From NCBI GenBank assembly GCA_019090455.1, contig JAHRWA010000015.1, positions 124,001 through 188,000 on the forward strand: a stretch of DNA of 64,000 nucleotides, written 5' to 3'. Shown piece after piece: positions 7,142-17,178 of the stretch (within the stretch, counting starts at the first letter, position 1; every line of letters begins with the position of its first letter). The notes beneath the pieces are model-generated. The model worked only from the letters and a program-made list of their open reading frames with translations, ran no database searches and was not told the origin of the DNA. Origin of the DNA: Pseudomonadales bacterium. Lineage in GTDB: Bacteria; Pseudomonadota; Gammaproteobacteria; Pseudomonadales; DC-out160. A program made the position numbers and the translations under genes.

Positions 7142-9313
7142 ATGCTGCCACTTTTTTTATTCAATCTGTCTCGTAACAAGAAAAAAATAATTCTTGTTCT
7201 GTTTGATCTAGTGGTCCTGCTTTTCGCATTTGGCGTTTCAACTTTTTACTCGTTTGATTGGCAAGGTGACAATGAATACTGGCAAACGGCCTCGCTTTCT
7301 TTTCTTGTGCCCCTATTTGTGGCTGTCGCCATACTGTCGGTAGCGGTTTTTTCCGCCTGTGGACTGTACACAACGATGATACGTTATGTCGGAGCGAGTC
7401 AGATTTTAAAAATACTATTGGCAGCTTCTACGTCAACGGTGTTTTATCTTGGCTTGTACACCAGTGCGAAGGTGATGAAGGGTAGAGAGTTTTTTATCCC
7501 AGAAAGTTCCAATTTTCAAAGTAACCTTTTTCAGTCGGACATTGGTTTATTAGACATTGGTTTATTAGACATTGGTTCATTGGAGATGAGTTCATTGGAT
7601 GTGGGCTCACTAGATATAGGCTCAGCGGCCCTTTTCGGAATACTAGTTTCATTTGTTCTTGTTGTTTCAAGGCTGCTGATCGCGGAGCTCTACAGTTTTA
7701 TCACCAACAAATCCTTATTCAGAGTTCTTATCTATGGTGCAGGTAAATCCGGTGTTCAGCTACAACATGCTTTGCAAAATAGTGACCAAATGACGGTAGT
7801 CGCTTTAGTTGACGATGATGAATCCCTTCATGGAATCAATGTAAACGGGCTCAAAGTTCACCCCTCTACCAAGCTCGCAACACTCGTTAAGGAAGACAAT
7901 ATAACGCAAGTGCTATTGGCAATGCCTAGGTTAGAGAGAGAAAAACGAAAAAAAATAATCGATAGATTACAAACGATTCCCGTCAAAGTGAAAACCGTTC
8001 CAGCACTGGCCGAACTAAATGAAGGGATCAACGAAGGAATGGGTGATGAAAATAAAAAAATCGACCAGCTCAGAGAAATTGGAGTAGAGGATTTATTAGG
8101 TCGAGATCCAGTGGAACCGATACACAGTATGCTAGAGGATTGCATAAAGGATAAAGTCGTTTTGGTCACTGGCGCAGGAGGTTCGATAGGTTCTGAGCTG
8201 AGCCGCCAAATTATCAACCTTGCCCCCAAACATTTACTACTACTGGATTCCTGTGAATATGGCTTGTATGAAATTGAACGGGAGCTAATAAAAAATGAAG
8301 AGCAAAATGAGGAGAAAACAGAGCAAAAGTTAACTGCTCTTCTCGGCTCTGTATTAGATAAAAAAAGACTAAAAGAAATATTCACGACATTCAATGTCGA
8401 TACCATATACCACGCAGCCGCCTACAAGCACGTTCCCATGGTGGAGCACAATATTATCGCAGGAGTGAGAAATAACGTATTCGGAACATGGCAATGTGCC
8501 GAAGCGGCCATCGGGTCTGGCGTCAGTACCTTTGTTCTTGTCTCAACAGACAAAGCCGTTCGCCCAACCAATATAATGGGAGCAACAAAGCGATTAGCGG
8601 AGCAGGTATTGCAAGGCCTGGCACAAAAAGTCGATGCACCCAAATACTGCATGGTGAGATTCGGTAACGTCTTAGATTCTTCCGGTTCCGTCGTCCCCTT
8701 ATTTCGAGAGCAGATCAAAGCGGGTGGACCGGTCACCGTCACCCATCCCGATATCATTCGCTATTTCATGACCGTACCGGAAGCCGCTCAACTCGTTCTT
8801 CAAGCAGGAGCGTTAGCCAACAAAGGTGAAGTGTTTGTGCTAGATATGGGCGAGCCAGTAAAAATAGCCGAACTCGCCGAAAAAATGATAAACCTCATGG
8901 GGCTAACACTAAAAACAGAAGACTATCCCGATGGTGATATCGAAATAAAATACACCGGATTGAGACCGGGCGAAAAATTGTATGAAGAGTTGTTGGTAGG
9001 TGATAACCCTTGGGGGACTGATCATCCCCGTATCCTATGTGCCGAAGAATATAAGCCCTCATGGGAAAGTGTGAAAACGATTTTGAATCAATTAGTCAAA
9101 GCATGCGATAGGGGTCATTGCGAAAGCGTGCGCGAACTAATACTAAATAGTGATACAGACTATTCCCCCAATGAAACCATCTCTGATTGGGTGTGGAATA
9201 AAAAAATCACTAATCGAAAAGAGGCCAAAAAAGAATCCGAAAAAGATAAGGTAGTTTCCGTCTTCTCATCAGAAAAAGAGAAAACCACCATCGCGCCCTC
9301 ACTAACCGTCTAA
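7142..9313 (+). CDS. WbpM/FlaA1-type nucleotide-sugar 4,6-dehydratase (membrane-anchored), copy 1
   Basis: The 723-residue protein has an N-terminal membrane region (several hydrophobic segments within residues 15-190), a CoA-binding-like Rossmann domain (VLIYGAGKSGVQL) and a C-terminal extended SDR domain (VLVTGAGGSIGSELSRQI). The catalytic stretch STDKAVRPTNIMGATKR carries Met where most SDRs have Tyr, as in WbpM. Family members convert UDP-GlcNAc to a 4-keto-6-deoxy sugar. A pentapeptide repeat interrupts the membrane region at 131-160. It is the first gene after the ops leader. AAAGGA abuts the TTG at 7130, so ATG 7142 is preferred. A paralogue lies at 34788-36755. Confidence 0.9.
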   Translation: MLPLFLFNLSRNKKKIILVLFDLVVLLFAFGVSTFYSFDWQGDNEYWQTASLSFLVPLFVAVAILSVAVFSACGLYTTMIRYVGASQILKILLAASTSTVFYLGLYTSAKVMKGREFFIPESSNFQSNLFQSDIGLLDIGLLDIGSLEMSSLDVGSLDIGSAALFGILVSFVLVVSRLLIAELYSFITNKSLFRVLIYGAGKSGVQLQHALQNSDQMTVVALVDDDESLHGINVNGLKVHPSTKLATLVKEDNITQVLLAMPRLEREKRKKIIDRLQTIPVKVKTVPALAELNEGINEGMGDENKKIDQLREIGVEDLLGRDPVEPIHSMLEDCIKDKVVLVTGAGGSIGSELSRQIINLAPKHLLLLDSCEYGLYEIERELIKNEEQNEEKTEQKLTALLGSVLDKKRLKEIFTTFNVDTIYHAAAYKHVPMVEHNIIAGVRNNVFGTWQCAEAAIGSGVSTFVLVSTDKAVRPTNIMGATKRLAEQVLQGLAQKVDAPKYCMVRFGNVLDSSGSVVPLFREQIKAGGPVTVTHPDIIRYFMTVPEAAQLVLQAGALANKGEVFVLDMGEPVKIAELAEKMINLMGLTLKTEDYPDGDIEIKYTGLRPGEKLYEELLVGDNPWGTDHPRILCAEEYKPSWESVKTILNQLVKACDRGHCESVRELILNSDTDYSPNETISDWVWNKKITNRKEAKKESEKDKVVSVFSSEKEKTTIAPSLTV
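7532..7621 (+). repeat. Six 15-bp units encoding a pentapeptide repeat
   Basis: Six consecutive in-frame 15-bp units encode QSDIG, LLDIG, LLDIG, SLEMS, SLDVG and SLDIG. Units two and three are identical DNA. The array sits between predicted membrane segments of the dehydratase above and is absent from its paralogue at 34788. Unit-number changes keep the reading frame. Confidence 0.9.
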
Positions 9314-9393
9314 CACTATCTTACAAGCAATAATAATCTGACAACCAACAAACCCACACCAAAAATCAAAACCAGAGAATAAGAAATAAGTAA

Positions 9394-12300
9394 ATGATCA
9401 TCAACCCCTCAAAAAATAAAACCTTTACTAGCAAAGCCTACAACAGGTTTCTATCACTAGCCTCACTATTAGCACTAATTCTACTCGCCTCCAACAGCCT
9501 CTGGGCGATCACCCCAACACCCGCTCAAATAGAACAATTCAAAAATCTCAGCCCCACAGACCAAAAAAGGCTAGCAAAACAATTTGGTGTCAGCATACCT
9601 GCAGGTGCACTGGTTGGAGCCACTACCACCAAAATGGAAGCACCCATAACGGTGACGCCAAGGCCCACAGAAACAGCAAAACCCGATGAAGCATCAATCA
9701 CAAAATTTGCTAAGCTAGTCGCTCAGGATGAAAATACTCAAACACCTGTTGCCGATAAAGATCCCGCTGACAAAGATCTTGTAGATAAGGGGCACGCTGA
9801 TAAAAAACCATTAAGACAATTCGGCTACGACCTCTTCGCAGGCAACCCCTCAACATTCGCCCCCGTAACCGACATCCCCGTCCCCCTAGACTACGTAGTA
9901 GGCCCCGGCGATACCGTACTGATTCAACTCTACGGAAAAGAAAGCTCCATTAACGAAGTGACCATCGATCGCCAAGGGATTTTACAATTCCCCAACATCG
10001 GCCCCTTAACCATCAATGGCCTAAACTTCAAAGAGCTAAGAGAACGTATTCACGAAATCGTCAGCGAACAGATGATCGGCGTCAAAGCCTCAGTCACCAT
10101 GGGCGCCTTAAGATCCATTCGAGTATTCGTACTAGGCGAAGCCTACCGACCTGGCTCCTATACCGTCAGCTCCTTATCGACGATTACCAATGCACTCTTT
10201 GTCAGTGGCGGTATCACCAAAATTGGTTCTTTGCGCCATATACAGCTCAAGCGCAGAGGCAAGGTGATTTCAGAATTAGACTTGTATGATCTATTGCTAC
10301 GAGGCGACACCTTAGCGGACGCGCGACTACAGCCAGGTGATGTCTTGTTTATTCCTCCCGTCGGGAAAACAGTTGGCGTCACAGGCGAGGTCAGACGCCC
10401 AGCCATCTATGAACTAAATGATGAAAACACCATGGGTGAATTGATGCGTCTTTCAGGAGGCCTACTACCCACTGCATTCCCCAAAGCGTCGAGAGTCGAC
10501 CGAATTGCTAAAAACGGAGACCGGACCTTTGTCGATGTCGATCTCACGAAAAGAAAAGGCAAAGCCGTTAAAGTGTTTGATGGCGATGTATTACAAATCT
10601 ACTCTATTTTGGACAAGCTAGAGGGAGCTGTTCTGTTAAGCGGCCACGTGCATCGTCCCGGTGGGTTTAGCTGGAAACCAGGAATGCGTTTTTCAGATGT
10701 GGTAGGAGGCTACGATGAACTGCTACCTAACCCCAATACCAATTTCGCACTGATTCAAAGAAAAGTCGGCCCTAGTCGTTTAACGAAAGTACTCAGAGTC
10801 AACTTAGCAAAAGCACTCGCTGATACGGCTGGAGTGGAGGATGTCACATTACAGTCCAGGGATGAGATTCAGGTTTTCGGTATGGCGGAGAATCACGCCG
10901 ATGCCGTGTCGGGTTTAGTTGAACAATTGGAAACGGAAGTGGCCAATGGAGAATACCCGCATGTTGCTACCTTACTCGGCCATGTGAAATTCCCTGGCAC
11001 TTACCCCATCTATGACGCTATGACGGTGGCAGGTCTAATTGAAAGTGCCGCAGGCTACCTACCAGAGATTAATCGACAAACTGCATTGTTAGTGAAATTG
11101 GATGAGGCAAGTGGAGTGACTTCAGTACAGGGACTCGATTTAAGATCGGATATAGACTTAGCGGTACCGATACAATCCAGCGATCAAGTCTTCATCTTTG
11201 GATTGAACAGCCCAAGAGAAGATTTACTGTTACCCGTCATTAGGCAATTGAAGTTATCGAATAGCAAACAGCTTATGCCTCAGTATGTCAGCATTGCGGG
11301 TCAAGTTCGGTTTCCTGGAGAGTATCCCTTATTCAACGATATGTCTTTGGATTCACTTGTGGAACTAGCGGGCGGTTTTCTCGACAGCGCCTATACCGGT
11401 TCGTTAGAGGTTACACGTACGAATCTGGATGCCGAGAATCAGTTTGAACAAGAGCATTTAAGCATTTCATTAGGTGACAAAAGCAAACAAACCGCCTTTC
11501 TACTAAAGCCACAAGACAAACTGTTGGTTAAGAGAATAACCAACTGGGGGCGAGAGGTAACCGTAGAGCTGTTGGGAGAAGTGAAATTTCCTGGAGTCTA
11601 TCCCGTGAGCGCAGGGGAGACGATGGCACAAGTGCTTGAACGGGCAGGCGGTCTCACTAAAGAGGCAGACCCGAAAGCCGCTGTGTTTCTAAGAGAATCG
11701 CTCAAAGCGAAAGAGCAAGAAATCATGCACCGCTTCTCGCGACAGATGGAAGCCGATCTTGCGCAGTTAGATAAAAAGGCCGTGTTGCTTGATGATGAGG
11801 TCTCCGCCGCTAAGGCTGCGGGTGCTACCTTACTGAATGATTTGAAGAGCACCGAAGCGATCGGCCGGCTAGTTATCGATTTACCGAGCATCATTTTGGG
11901 TAAAGAGAAAAAGGATGTGGTGTTAAAGCAAGGGGACCAATTAGTGATCCCTGCTACGCAGCAAGAGGTATCTGTATTAGGCGAGGTACAGTTCCCTACC
12001 TCTCACTTGTTTGATTCTCACTTAAGTGGTCGGGACTATATTAGCTTTAGTGGTGGTTATACGCGGAATGCCGATGATAGTAGAACGTATGTGATAAAGC
12101 GCGATGGTCAGGTTCGACCGCTTAAGCGGCGTTGGCTATATGTATTTAGTCGGAGCGACAAGGTGCAGCCTGGAGATGCGGTTGTTGTGCCTATGGATAT
12201 CGATACGGTAGGGCCTTTGGTTTATTGGGGGCAGATTAGTAAGATACTGTTTCAGTTGGCTTCTAGTGGCGCTGCTTTGAAGACTATTGGGGCTTTGTGA
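9394..12300 (+). CDS. Wza-type polysaccharide export protein with about seven SLBB-like motifs
   Basis: The 968-residue protein starts with a signal peptide (hydrophobic core at about 20-38, likely cleavage after LWA). A Poly_export domain follows (YVVGPGDTVLIQLYG, about 167-230). Repeated SLBB-type modules are marked by G-(E/H/Q)-(A/V)-x-x-P-x-x-(Y/F/H) near residues 247, 331, 417, 529, 636, 728 and 863. It ends with a segment (VYWGQISKILFQLASSG) resembling the C-terminal amphipathic helix that spans the outer membrane in Wza. E. coli Wza has 379 residues, so this is a greatly extended periplasmic barrel. No lipobox cysteine is visible, unlike E. coli Wza. Its position next to a Wzz-like gene supports an export role. 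Confidence 0.9.
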   Translation: MIINPSKNKTFTSKAYNRFLSLASLLALILLASNSLWAITPTPAQIEQFKNLSPTDQKRLAKQFGVSIPAGALVGATTTKMEAPITVTPRPTETAKPDEASITKFAKLVAQDENTQTPVADKDPADKDLVDKGHADKKPLRQFGYDLFAGNPSTFAPVTDIPVPLDYVVGPGDTVLIQLYGKESSINEVTIDRQGILQFPNIGPLTINGLNFKELRERIHEIVSEQMIGVKASVTMGALRSIRVFVLGEAYRPGSYTVSSLSTITNALFVSGGITKIGSLRHIQLKRRGKVISELDLYDLLLRGDTLADARLQPGDVLFIPPVGKTVGVTGEVRRPAIYELNDENTMGELMRLSGGLLPTAFPKASRVDRIAKNGDRTFVDVDLTKRKGKAVKVFDGDVLQIYSILDKLEGAVLLSGHVHRPGGFSWKPGMRFSDVVGGYDELLPNPNTNFALIQRKVGPSRLTKVLRVNLAKALADTAGVEDVTLQSRDEIQVFGMAENHADAVSGLVEQLETEVANGEYPHVATLLGHVKFPGTYPIYDAMTVAGLIESAAGYLPEINRQTALLVKLDEASGVTSVQGLDLRSDIDLAVPIQSSDQVFIFGLNSPREDLLLPVIRQLKLSNSKQLMPQYVSIAGQVRFPGEYPLFNDMSLDSLVELAGGFLDSAYTGSLEVTRTNLDAENQFEQEHLSISLGDKSKQTAFLLKPQDKLLVKRITNWGREVTVELLGEVKFPGVYPVSAGETMAQVLERAGGLTKEADPKAAVFLRESLKAKEQEIMHRFSRQMEADLAQLDKKAVLLDDEVSAAKAAGATLLNDLKSTEAIGRLVIDLPSIILGKEKKDVVLKQGDQLVIPATQQEVSVLGEVQFPTSHLFDSHLSGRDYISFSGGYTRNADDSRTYVIKRDGQVRPLKRRWLYVFSRSDKVQPGDAVVVPMDIDTVGPLVYWGQISKILFQLASSGAALKTIGAL

Positions 12301-12391
12301 TAGAGGTAGGAGAAAAAATAGCATCGACAAGAATTTGGAATTTAAGACATGAGTTTGCATGGAGCCGTATTGTAAAGGAGGTGGTATAAAC

Positions 12392-13372
12392 GTGTTCATA
12401 AAAGGAGAACCGTTAGACTTGAAGGCTGAGCAGAAATCATCGATATCGGAAGATGAAATTGATTTGCGTGAGTTAGCAATCGCCGTTTGGGAAGGTAAAT
12501 GGGTGATATTGCCTATATCGATCGCTTTTTTAGTGGTCTCCATTCTTTATGCTTTTTCAGTTCAGGACGAATATAGATCAACGGCACTTTTGGTGCCGGC
12601 ATCCGCTTCGAGTTCTACGTCACTATCAAAGTTGGCTGGTCAATTTGGTGGTCTAGCCTCTCTAGCGGGAGTGAGTTTGGGCGGAGGTGGTAGCGGAGAT
12701 AAATCTACTATTGCCATAGAATTGATAAAAACGAGAGGGTTTTTAGAGGTTTTTATTAAAAATAATGGACTTGAGGTTGAGGTGTTTGCAGTTAATGGCT
12801 GGGATAAATTAAATAATAAACTGCTTATTGATTCCAGTGTTTATGATGAGGGGACGTCTAGTTGGAAAAAGAAACCGGGGACAGAAAAGGCTGCACCGTC
12901 GAGCTGGAAATTGTTTTCTGCAATAGAAAATAGGATTAGTGTCAACCAAGACAAAAAGACAGGGCTTATATTGTTAAGCGTGGAGCACTACTCACCGGTT
13001 GTCGCAAAACGCTGGGTTGATTTATTGGTTTTGTCGATAAATAGGCATATTCAAATGCGAGATAGAGAAGAGGCACTAAACAGTATTGAATACTTAAAGA
13101 CACAAATTGGAAAAACGAGAGTGGCAGAAATGCAAGCGATTTTTTATCAGCTAATTGAGGAGCAAACTAAAACGCTAATGTTAGCGGAGAGTAGTCGTGA
13201 ATACGTATTTAAAACGTTGAGTCCGGCTATGGTTGCAGAGATCAAGGCGAAGCCTAAGCGAGCACAAATTGTTGTTCTAGGGGGAATGTTTGGGGGGATG
13301 TTTTCTGTGATGTGTGTGTTAATTCGGTACTTTGTAAAGGGTAGGCTATCGAGAGAGTCCAGTGCAATTTGA
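12392..13372 (+). CDS. Wzz/FepE-type chain-length determinant without kinase domain
   Basis: The 326-residue product has the Wzz layout. A first membrane helix (about 40-60) is followed by the sequence QDEYRSTALLVPA, then a large periplasmic region with coiled-coil helices. A second helix lies near the end (IVVLGGMFGGMFSVMCVLI), preceded by a Lys/Pro-rich segment. It sets polymer length together with a Wzy polymerase. A GTG start at 12392 is chosen because AAAGGAGGT lies 9 nt upstream, the best ribosome site in the region; the ATG at 12359 lacks one. No Walker motifs follow, so this is not a full Wzc. A Gly/Ser-rich stretch (about 80-105) resembles the loop typical of these proteins. Confidence 0.88.
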   Translation: MFIKGEPLDLKAEQKSSISEDEIDLRELAIAVWEGKWVILPISIAFLVVSILYAFSVQDEYRSTALLVPASASSSTSLSKLAGQFGGLASLAGVSLGGGGSGDKSTIAIELIKTRGFLEVFIKNNGLEVEVFAVNGWDKLNNKLLIDSSVYDEGTSSWKKKPGTEKAAPSSWKLFSAIENRISVNQDKKTGLILLSVEHYSPVVAKRWVDLLVLSINRHIQMRDREEALNSIEYLKTQIGKTRVAEMQAIFYQLIEEQTKTLMLAESSREYVFKTLSPAMVAEIKAKPKRAQIVVLGGMFGGMFSVMCVLIRYFVKGRLSRESSAI

Positions 13373-13488
13373 GTTAACATTCTTCAGTAGAAAATCGATG
13401 GGTTTGTTATTTTTGTAGTAGATAAAAAAGTTTCGTAGTGCGATTGGTTTGTCAGATATGTAGCTGGTTAATAATAGGGGGCATTTAA

Positions 13489-14445
13489 GTGGAAAATTTT
13501 GCGATGATTGGTGCGGCGGGTTACATTGCTCCAAGGCATATGAAAGCGATAAAAGAAACAGGTAACAACCTCGTTGCTGCACTGGATAAGAGTGACTCGG
13601 TAGGTGTTATTGACAGCTATTTTCCTGACACAGAGTTTTTTGTTGAGTATGAACGTTTTGATCGCCATATTGATTTATTGAAGCGTGAAGGAACTCGTGT
13701 TGATTATATCAGTATAGCTTCACCCAATTATCTACATGACTCACATATTCGCTTTGCCTTGCGTCAAGGTGCTCACGCTATATGCGAAAAGCCTTTAGTG
13801 TTAAACCCACATAATATCGATGCACTAAAAGTGGTCCAAGAAGAAACAGGGAAAAAAATTCACAATATTTTACAGCTTCGTTTGCATCCGAGCATTATAG
13901 GATTGAAAGAACAAGTAGCACTCGAAATTACCAAAGATCCCAATAAAGTATTTGACGTTGATTTAACGTATGTTACCAGTAGAGGCAATTGGTATTATGC
14001 TTCCTGGAAAGGTGATGATTCAAAGTCTGGTGGTATTGCGACTAATATTGGAGTGCATTTTTACGATATGCTTGGTTGGGTATTTGGCGATATCAAAAAA
14101 AATGAAATTCATGTGAAGCAACCTGATGCCAATGCTGGGTATTTGGAATTTGAGCATGCACGCGTTCGGTGGTTTTTGTCGATAAATTCCGATCATTTAC
14201 CTCCAGAAGTAAAGGCTTCAAGTCAAACAACATACCGTTCGATTATGGTAGACGGCATGGAACTAGAATTCTCGGGAGGATTTAATGATTTACATACAGT
14301 GAGCTATCAGCAGATATTAAGTGGTAATGGTTTTAGTTTGGACGAAGCGCGTAAAAGTATTGAAATTGTAAGTGAAATTCGTAATAAGGGTATTACTAAT
14401 AGACCGAGTGATATGCATCCTTATCTGAATAAGGTACTTCTTTAA
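13489..14445 (+). CDS. Gfo/Idh/MocA-family dehydrogenase, WbpB/WlbA-like (UDP-GlcNAcA 3-oxidase)
   Basis: This 318-residue protein has an N-terminal NAD-binding fold ([14 protein letters not shown]) and the catalytic EKP signature (Glu100-Lys101-Pro102). Its C-terminal sheet domain includes [15 protein letters not shown]. The wording is that of WbpB/WlbA, which oxidise C3 of UDP-N-acetylglucosaminuronic acid. The next two genes are the matching acetyltransferase and aminotransferase, so the substrate assignment rests on all three. GTG 13489 is used, with AGGGGG 7 nt upstream. The stop codon overlaps the next ATG (TAATG). A wbpA-like 6-dehydrogenase, needed to make the substrate, is not in the window and must be encoded elsewhere. 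Confidence 0.87.
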   Translation: MENFAMIGAAGYIAPRHMKAIKETGNNLVAALDKSDSVGVIDSYFPDTEFFVEYERFDRHIDLLKREGTRVDYISIASPNYLHDSHIRFALRQGAHAICEKPLVLNPHNIDALKVVQEETGKKIHNILQLRLHPSIIGLKEQVALEITKDPNKVFDVDLTYVTSRGNWYYASWKGDDSKSGGIATNIGVHFYDMLGWVFGDIKKNEIHVKQPDANAGYLEFEHARVRWFLSINSDHLPPEVKASSQTTYRSIMVDGMELEFSGGFNDLHTVSYQQILSGNGFSLDEARKSIEIVSEIRNKGITNRPSDMHPYLNKVLL

Positions 14446-15038
14446 TGACTGATTATCATGTGCATCAAAGTGCGATTGTTGATGCAGGAGCCACAATTGG
14501 TGAAGGATCCAGGATTTGGCATTTTGTTCATGTTTGTGAGGATGCCAAAATTGGAAAGGGGGTCTCGCTGGGCCAAAATGTTTTTGTTGGTAATCGAGTT
14601 GTCATTGGCGATAAATGTAAAATCCAAAATAATGTATCCATTTACGATAATGTCTATTTGGAAGATGAAGTTTTTTGTGGGCCCAGTATGGTGTTCACTA
14701 ATGTGTATAACCCGCGCTCTGGTATTGATCGAAAAGAAGAGTACCGAGACACATTTGTTAGAAAGGGGGCGACCTTAGGTGCGAATTGCACAGTAGTGTG
14801 TGGTGTTACTATTGGCGCGTATGCTTTCGTTGGAGCGGGCGCCGTTGTGAATAATGATGTAAAGCCTTATGCATTGATGGTAGGTGTGCCAGCAAAACAA
14901 ATTGGCTGGATGAGCGAGTTTGGGGAACAGCTTGACTTGAATATAGAAGGTGATGGTGCAGCAAGTTGTGAACATACAGGTGTCGTATATAAGCTTACAG
15001 ACGGCGAATTAACTAAAGTAGATAGTGAACCGAATTAA
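14445..15038 (+). CDS. WbpD/WlbB-like N-acetyltransferase (left-handed beta-helix)
   Basis: The 197-residue protein is built from hexapeptide repeats of the left-handed beta-helix type ([16 protein letters not shown], then [14 protein letters not shown] and [13 protein letters not shown]), followed by the [10 protein letters not shown] ending of sugar N-acetyltransferases. Members of this family acetylate the 3-amino group of UDP-2-acetamido-3-amino-glucuronic acid using acetyl-CoA. His26 in the RIWHF segment is a candidate catalytic base by analogy. The start overlaps the preceding stop by one base, which implies translational coupling. Together with its neighbours it would give UDP-GlcNAc(3NAc)A. 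Confidence 0.87.
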   Translation: MTDYHVHQSAIVDAGATIGEGSRIWHFVHVCEDAKIGKGVSLGQNVFVGNRVVIGDKCKIQNNVSIYDNVYLEDEVFCGPSMVFTNVYNPRSGIDRKEEYRDTFVRKGATLGANCTVVCGVTIGAYAFVGAGAVVNNDVKPYALMVGVPAKQIGWMSEFGEQLDLNIEGDGAASCEHTGVVYKLTDGELTKVDSEPN

Positions 15039-15068
15039 AATATTAAACTAATTTAGAAGATTACACCC

Positions 15069-16181
15069 ATGCAGTTTATCGATTTAGCAATGCAGTACCA
15101 ATACTTAAAAAAAAGAATTGATGCTCGAATAGAACAAGTACTTAGTCACGGTGCATTTATCATGGGGCCGGAAGTGTTCGAGTTAGAGCATCGGTTGGCA
15201 GAATATGTTGGTGTAAAGCACGCAATAACCTGTGCCAATGGCACAGACGCTTTGCAACTTAGTTTGATGGTTTTAGGTATAAAACCAGGAGATGCAGTGT
15301 TTTGTCCTACATTCACTTTTTTCGCCACAGCTGAAGTGATCGCGTTGGTTGGTGCTACCCCTGTTTTCGTGGATGTTGATAAATCAACTTTTAATATTTG
15401 TCCGCTGGACTTGGAAAAACAAATAGAACGGGTGATTGCAGAGGGAAAGTTGAAAGTTAAAGCTATTATCTCCGTAGATTTATTTGGCTTACCTGCTAAT
15501 TACTCAGAACTTGATCGCATCGCAAAAGAATATGAATTAAAACTAATTGAAGATGCTGCACAAGGTTTCGGTGGTGAACTTAATGGTAAAAAAAGCGGAA
15601 GCTTTGGTGATATAGCAACGACTAGCTTCTTCCCGGCGAAACCCCTGGGTTGCTATGGTGATGGTGGAGCAGTTTTTACAGATAGTGATGAGTACGCAGA
15701 GTTACTGCGCTCTTTTCGAGTGCATGGTAAAGGGCAGGATAAATACGACAATGTTCGCATTGGTATGAATAGTCGTTTAGATACGATTCAGGCTGCGATA
15801 CTACTTGAAAAGTTCGCTGAGTTTAGTTTTGAGTTAGATGCTAGAAACAATATTGCATCAGCTTATACCGAAGCGTTAAAAGGTAATTATAGGATTCCAA
15901 ATATACCGGAAGGGTATTTGAGTAGTTGGGCTCAATATACTCTAGTTTCTGAAAAACGAGACTGCATTATGGCTAAGCTGAAAAGGCAAGAAATACCAAC
16001 TGCTATTTATTATGGACGTTGTATGCATCAGCAAGCAGCATTTGCTAGCTTGGGCTATAAGGATGGTGATTTCAAAGTCGCAGAGAGCTTGTCTAGATAT
16101 GTCTTTAGTTTGCCAATGCACCCTTATATGTCTGCTGATCAAATTGACCTTGTAACTCAGGCGTTGGTAACTAATAAGTAA
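15069..16181 (+). CDS. WbpE/WlbC-like PLP aminotransferase (DegT/DnrJ/EryC1 family)
   Basis: The 370-residue aminotransferase carries the PLP lysine in FFPAKPLGCYGDGGA (Lys191), a sequence typical of WbpE. It also has the DxxxxFG...EDAAQ cofactor pocket (EDAAQ at 161-165). WbpE transfers an amino group from glutamate to C3 of the 3-keto sugar made by WbpB. It follows the acetyltransferase by 30 bp and completes the WbpB-D-E trio. Many enzymes of this fold act on other keto sugars, but the company of WbpB- and WbpD-like genes makes C3 of the uronic acid the best guess. Confidence 0.87.
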   Translation: MQFIDLAMQYQYLKKRIDARIEQVLSHGAFIMGPEVFELEHRLAEYVGVKHAITCANGTDALQLSLMVLGIKPGDAVFCPTFTFFATAEVIALVGATPVFVDVDKSTFNICPLDLEKQIERVIAEGKLKVKAIISVDLFGLPANYSELDRIAKEYELKLIEDAAQGFGGELNGKKSGSFGDIATTSFFPAKPLGCYGDGGAVFTDSDEYAELLRSFRVHGKGQDKYDNVRIGMNSRLDTIQAAILLEKFAEFSFELDARNNIASAYTEALKGNYRIPNIPEGYLSSWAQYTLVSEKRDCIMAKLKRQEIPTAIYYGRCMHQQAAFASLGYKDGDFKVAESLSRYVFSLPMHPYMSADQIDLVTQALVTNK

Positions 16182-16200
16182 AATTTATAGGAGTGGTTTG

Positions 16201-17178
16201 ATGAATATTTCAGGAAAAAAAATACTCATTATTGGTGGTGCTGGTTTTATAGGAAGTCATGTTGTCGAGGCGCTTCTCAAAACGGATGTTGAGCGGATTG
16301 TTATATATGATAATTTTGCTCGAGGTAAACTGGAGTATATTGAGGAGCATCTTAAAGATGAGCGCTGTTCTTTTTATCCAAACGGCGGGGACGTGCGTGA
16401 AATAGATATTCTCAATGATGCGATGAACGGTATGGATGGAGTATTTCATTTGGCAGCGATGTGGCTGCTTCACTGTAAGGACTACCCTAGAACCGCGTTT
16501 GATGTGAATATCCAAGGCACTTTTAATGTACTAGAGGCTTGTGTAAAAAATAATATAGAGCGCTTGGTTTATTCGTCTTCGGCATCCGTATATGGGGATG
16601 CGGTAGAAGTTCCTATGACTGAAGAACACCCTTTTAATAATAAGAATTTTTACGGGGCTAGCAAAATCGCGGGTGAAGCGATGTGCCGTGCTACGTTTGA
16701 TCGATATGGTTTGGATTATGTGGGTCTACGCTACATGAATGTATATGGTGCTCATCAGGACCAAACAGCAGCGTACACCGGTGTTGTTCCTATTATGCTA
16801 AATAAAATTGATGCAAATGAATCCCCTGTTATTAATGGTGATGGTACGCAGGCTTACGATTTTATTTCAGTTCAAGATGTAGCACGTTGCAACGTATTAG
16901 CGATGCAGTCAGATGCCACTGATGAGTTTTACAATGTTGGCTCGGGAGTGCAAACCAGTATTAAAGAATTGTGCGACTTGATACTCGATCTTAAGCAGTC
17001 TGAGCTAACAGTTACATACAAACCCTATTCCGCAGAGGATGCTCGCCGTATGGTTCAAAATCGAATTGGTTGTCCAAAGAAAGCAAATAGTGATTTGGGC
17101 TTCGAATATAAGGACTCCTTAAAAGAAGGCCTTGTTAGCCTAATTACGTGGCGAGAAAATAATAAGGATAAGTTCTAA
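16201..17178 (+). CDS. NAD-dependent sugar epimerase/dehydratase (extended SDR)
   Basis: This protein of about 325 residues has the Rossmann motif GGAGFIGSHV near its N-terminus. The catalytic triad region is SSSASVYGD with YGASK, and the C-terminal half includes the sugar-binding signature RYMNVYG. It belongs with GalE-like enzymes and 4,6-dehydratase relatives that act on UDP- or dTDP-sugars. The exact reaction cannot be read from sequence: epimerisation at C4 of a UDP-sugar is most likely, C2 or C5 chemistry possible. ATG 16201 follows AGGAGTGG. The stop overlaps the next start codon (TAATG), so it is coupled to an aminotransferase gene. Confidence 0.82.
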   Translation: MNISGKKILIIGGAGFIGSHVVEALLKTDVERIVIYDNFARGKLEYIEEHLKDERCSFYPNGGDVREIDILNDAMNGMDGVFHLAAMWLLHCKDYPRTAFDVNIQGTFNVLEACVKNNIERLVYSSSASVYGDAVEVPMTEEHPFNNKNFYGASKIAGEAMCRATFDRYGLDYVGLRYMNVYGAHQDQTAAYTGVVPIMLNKIDANESPVINGDGTQAYDFISVQDVARCNVLAMQSDATDEFYNVGSGVQTSIKELCDLILDLKQSELTVTYKPYSAEDARRMVQNRIGCPKKANSDLGFEYKDSLKEGLVSLITWRENNKDKF

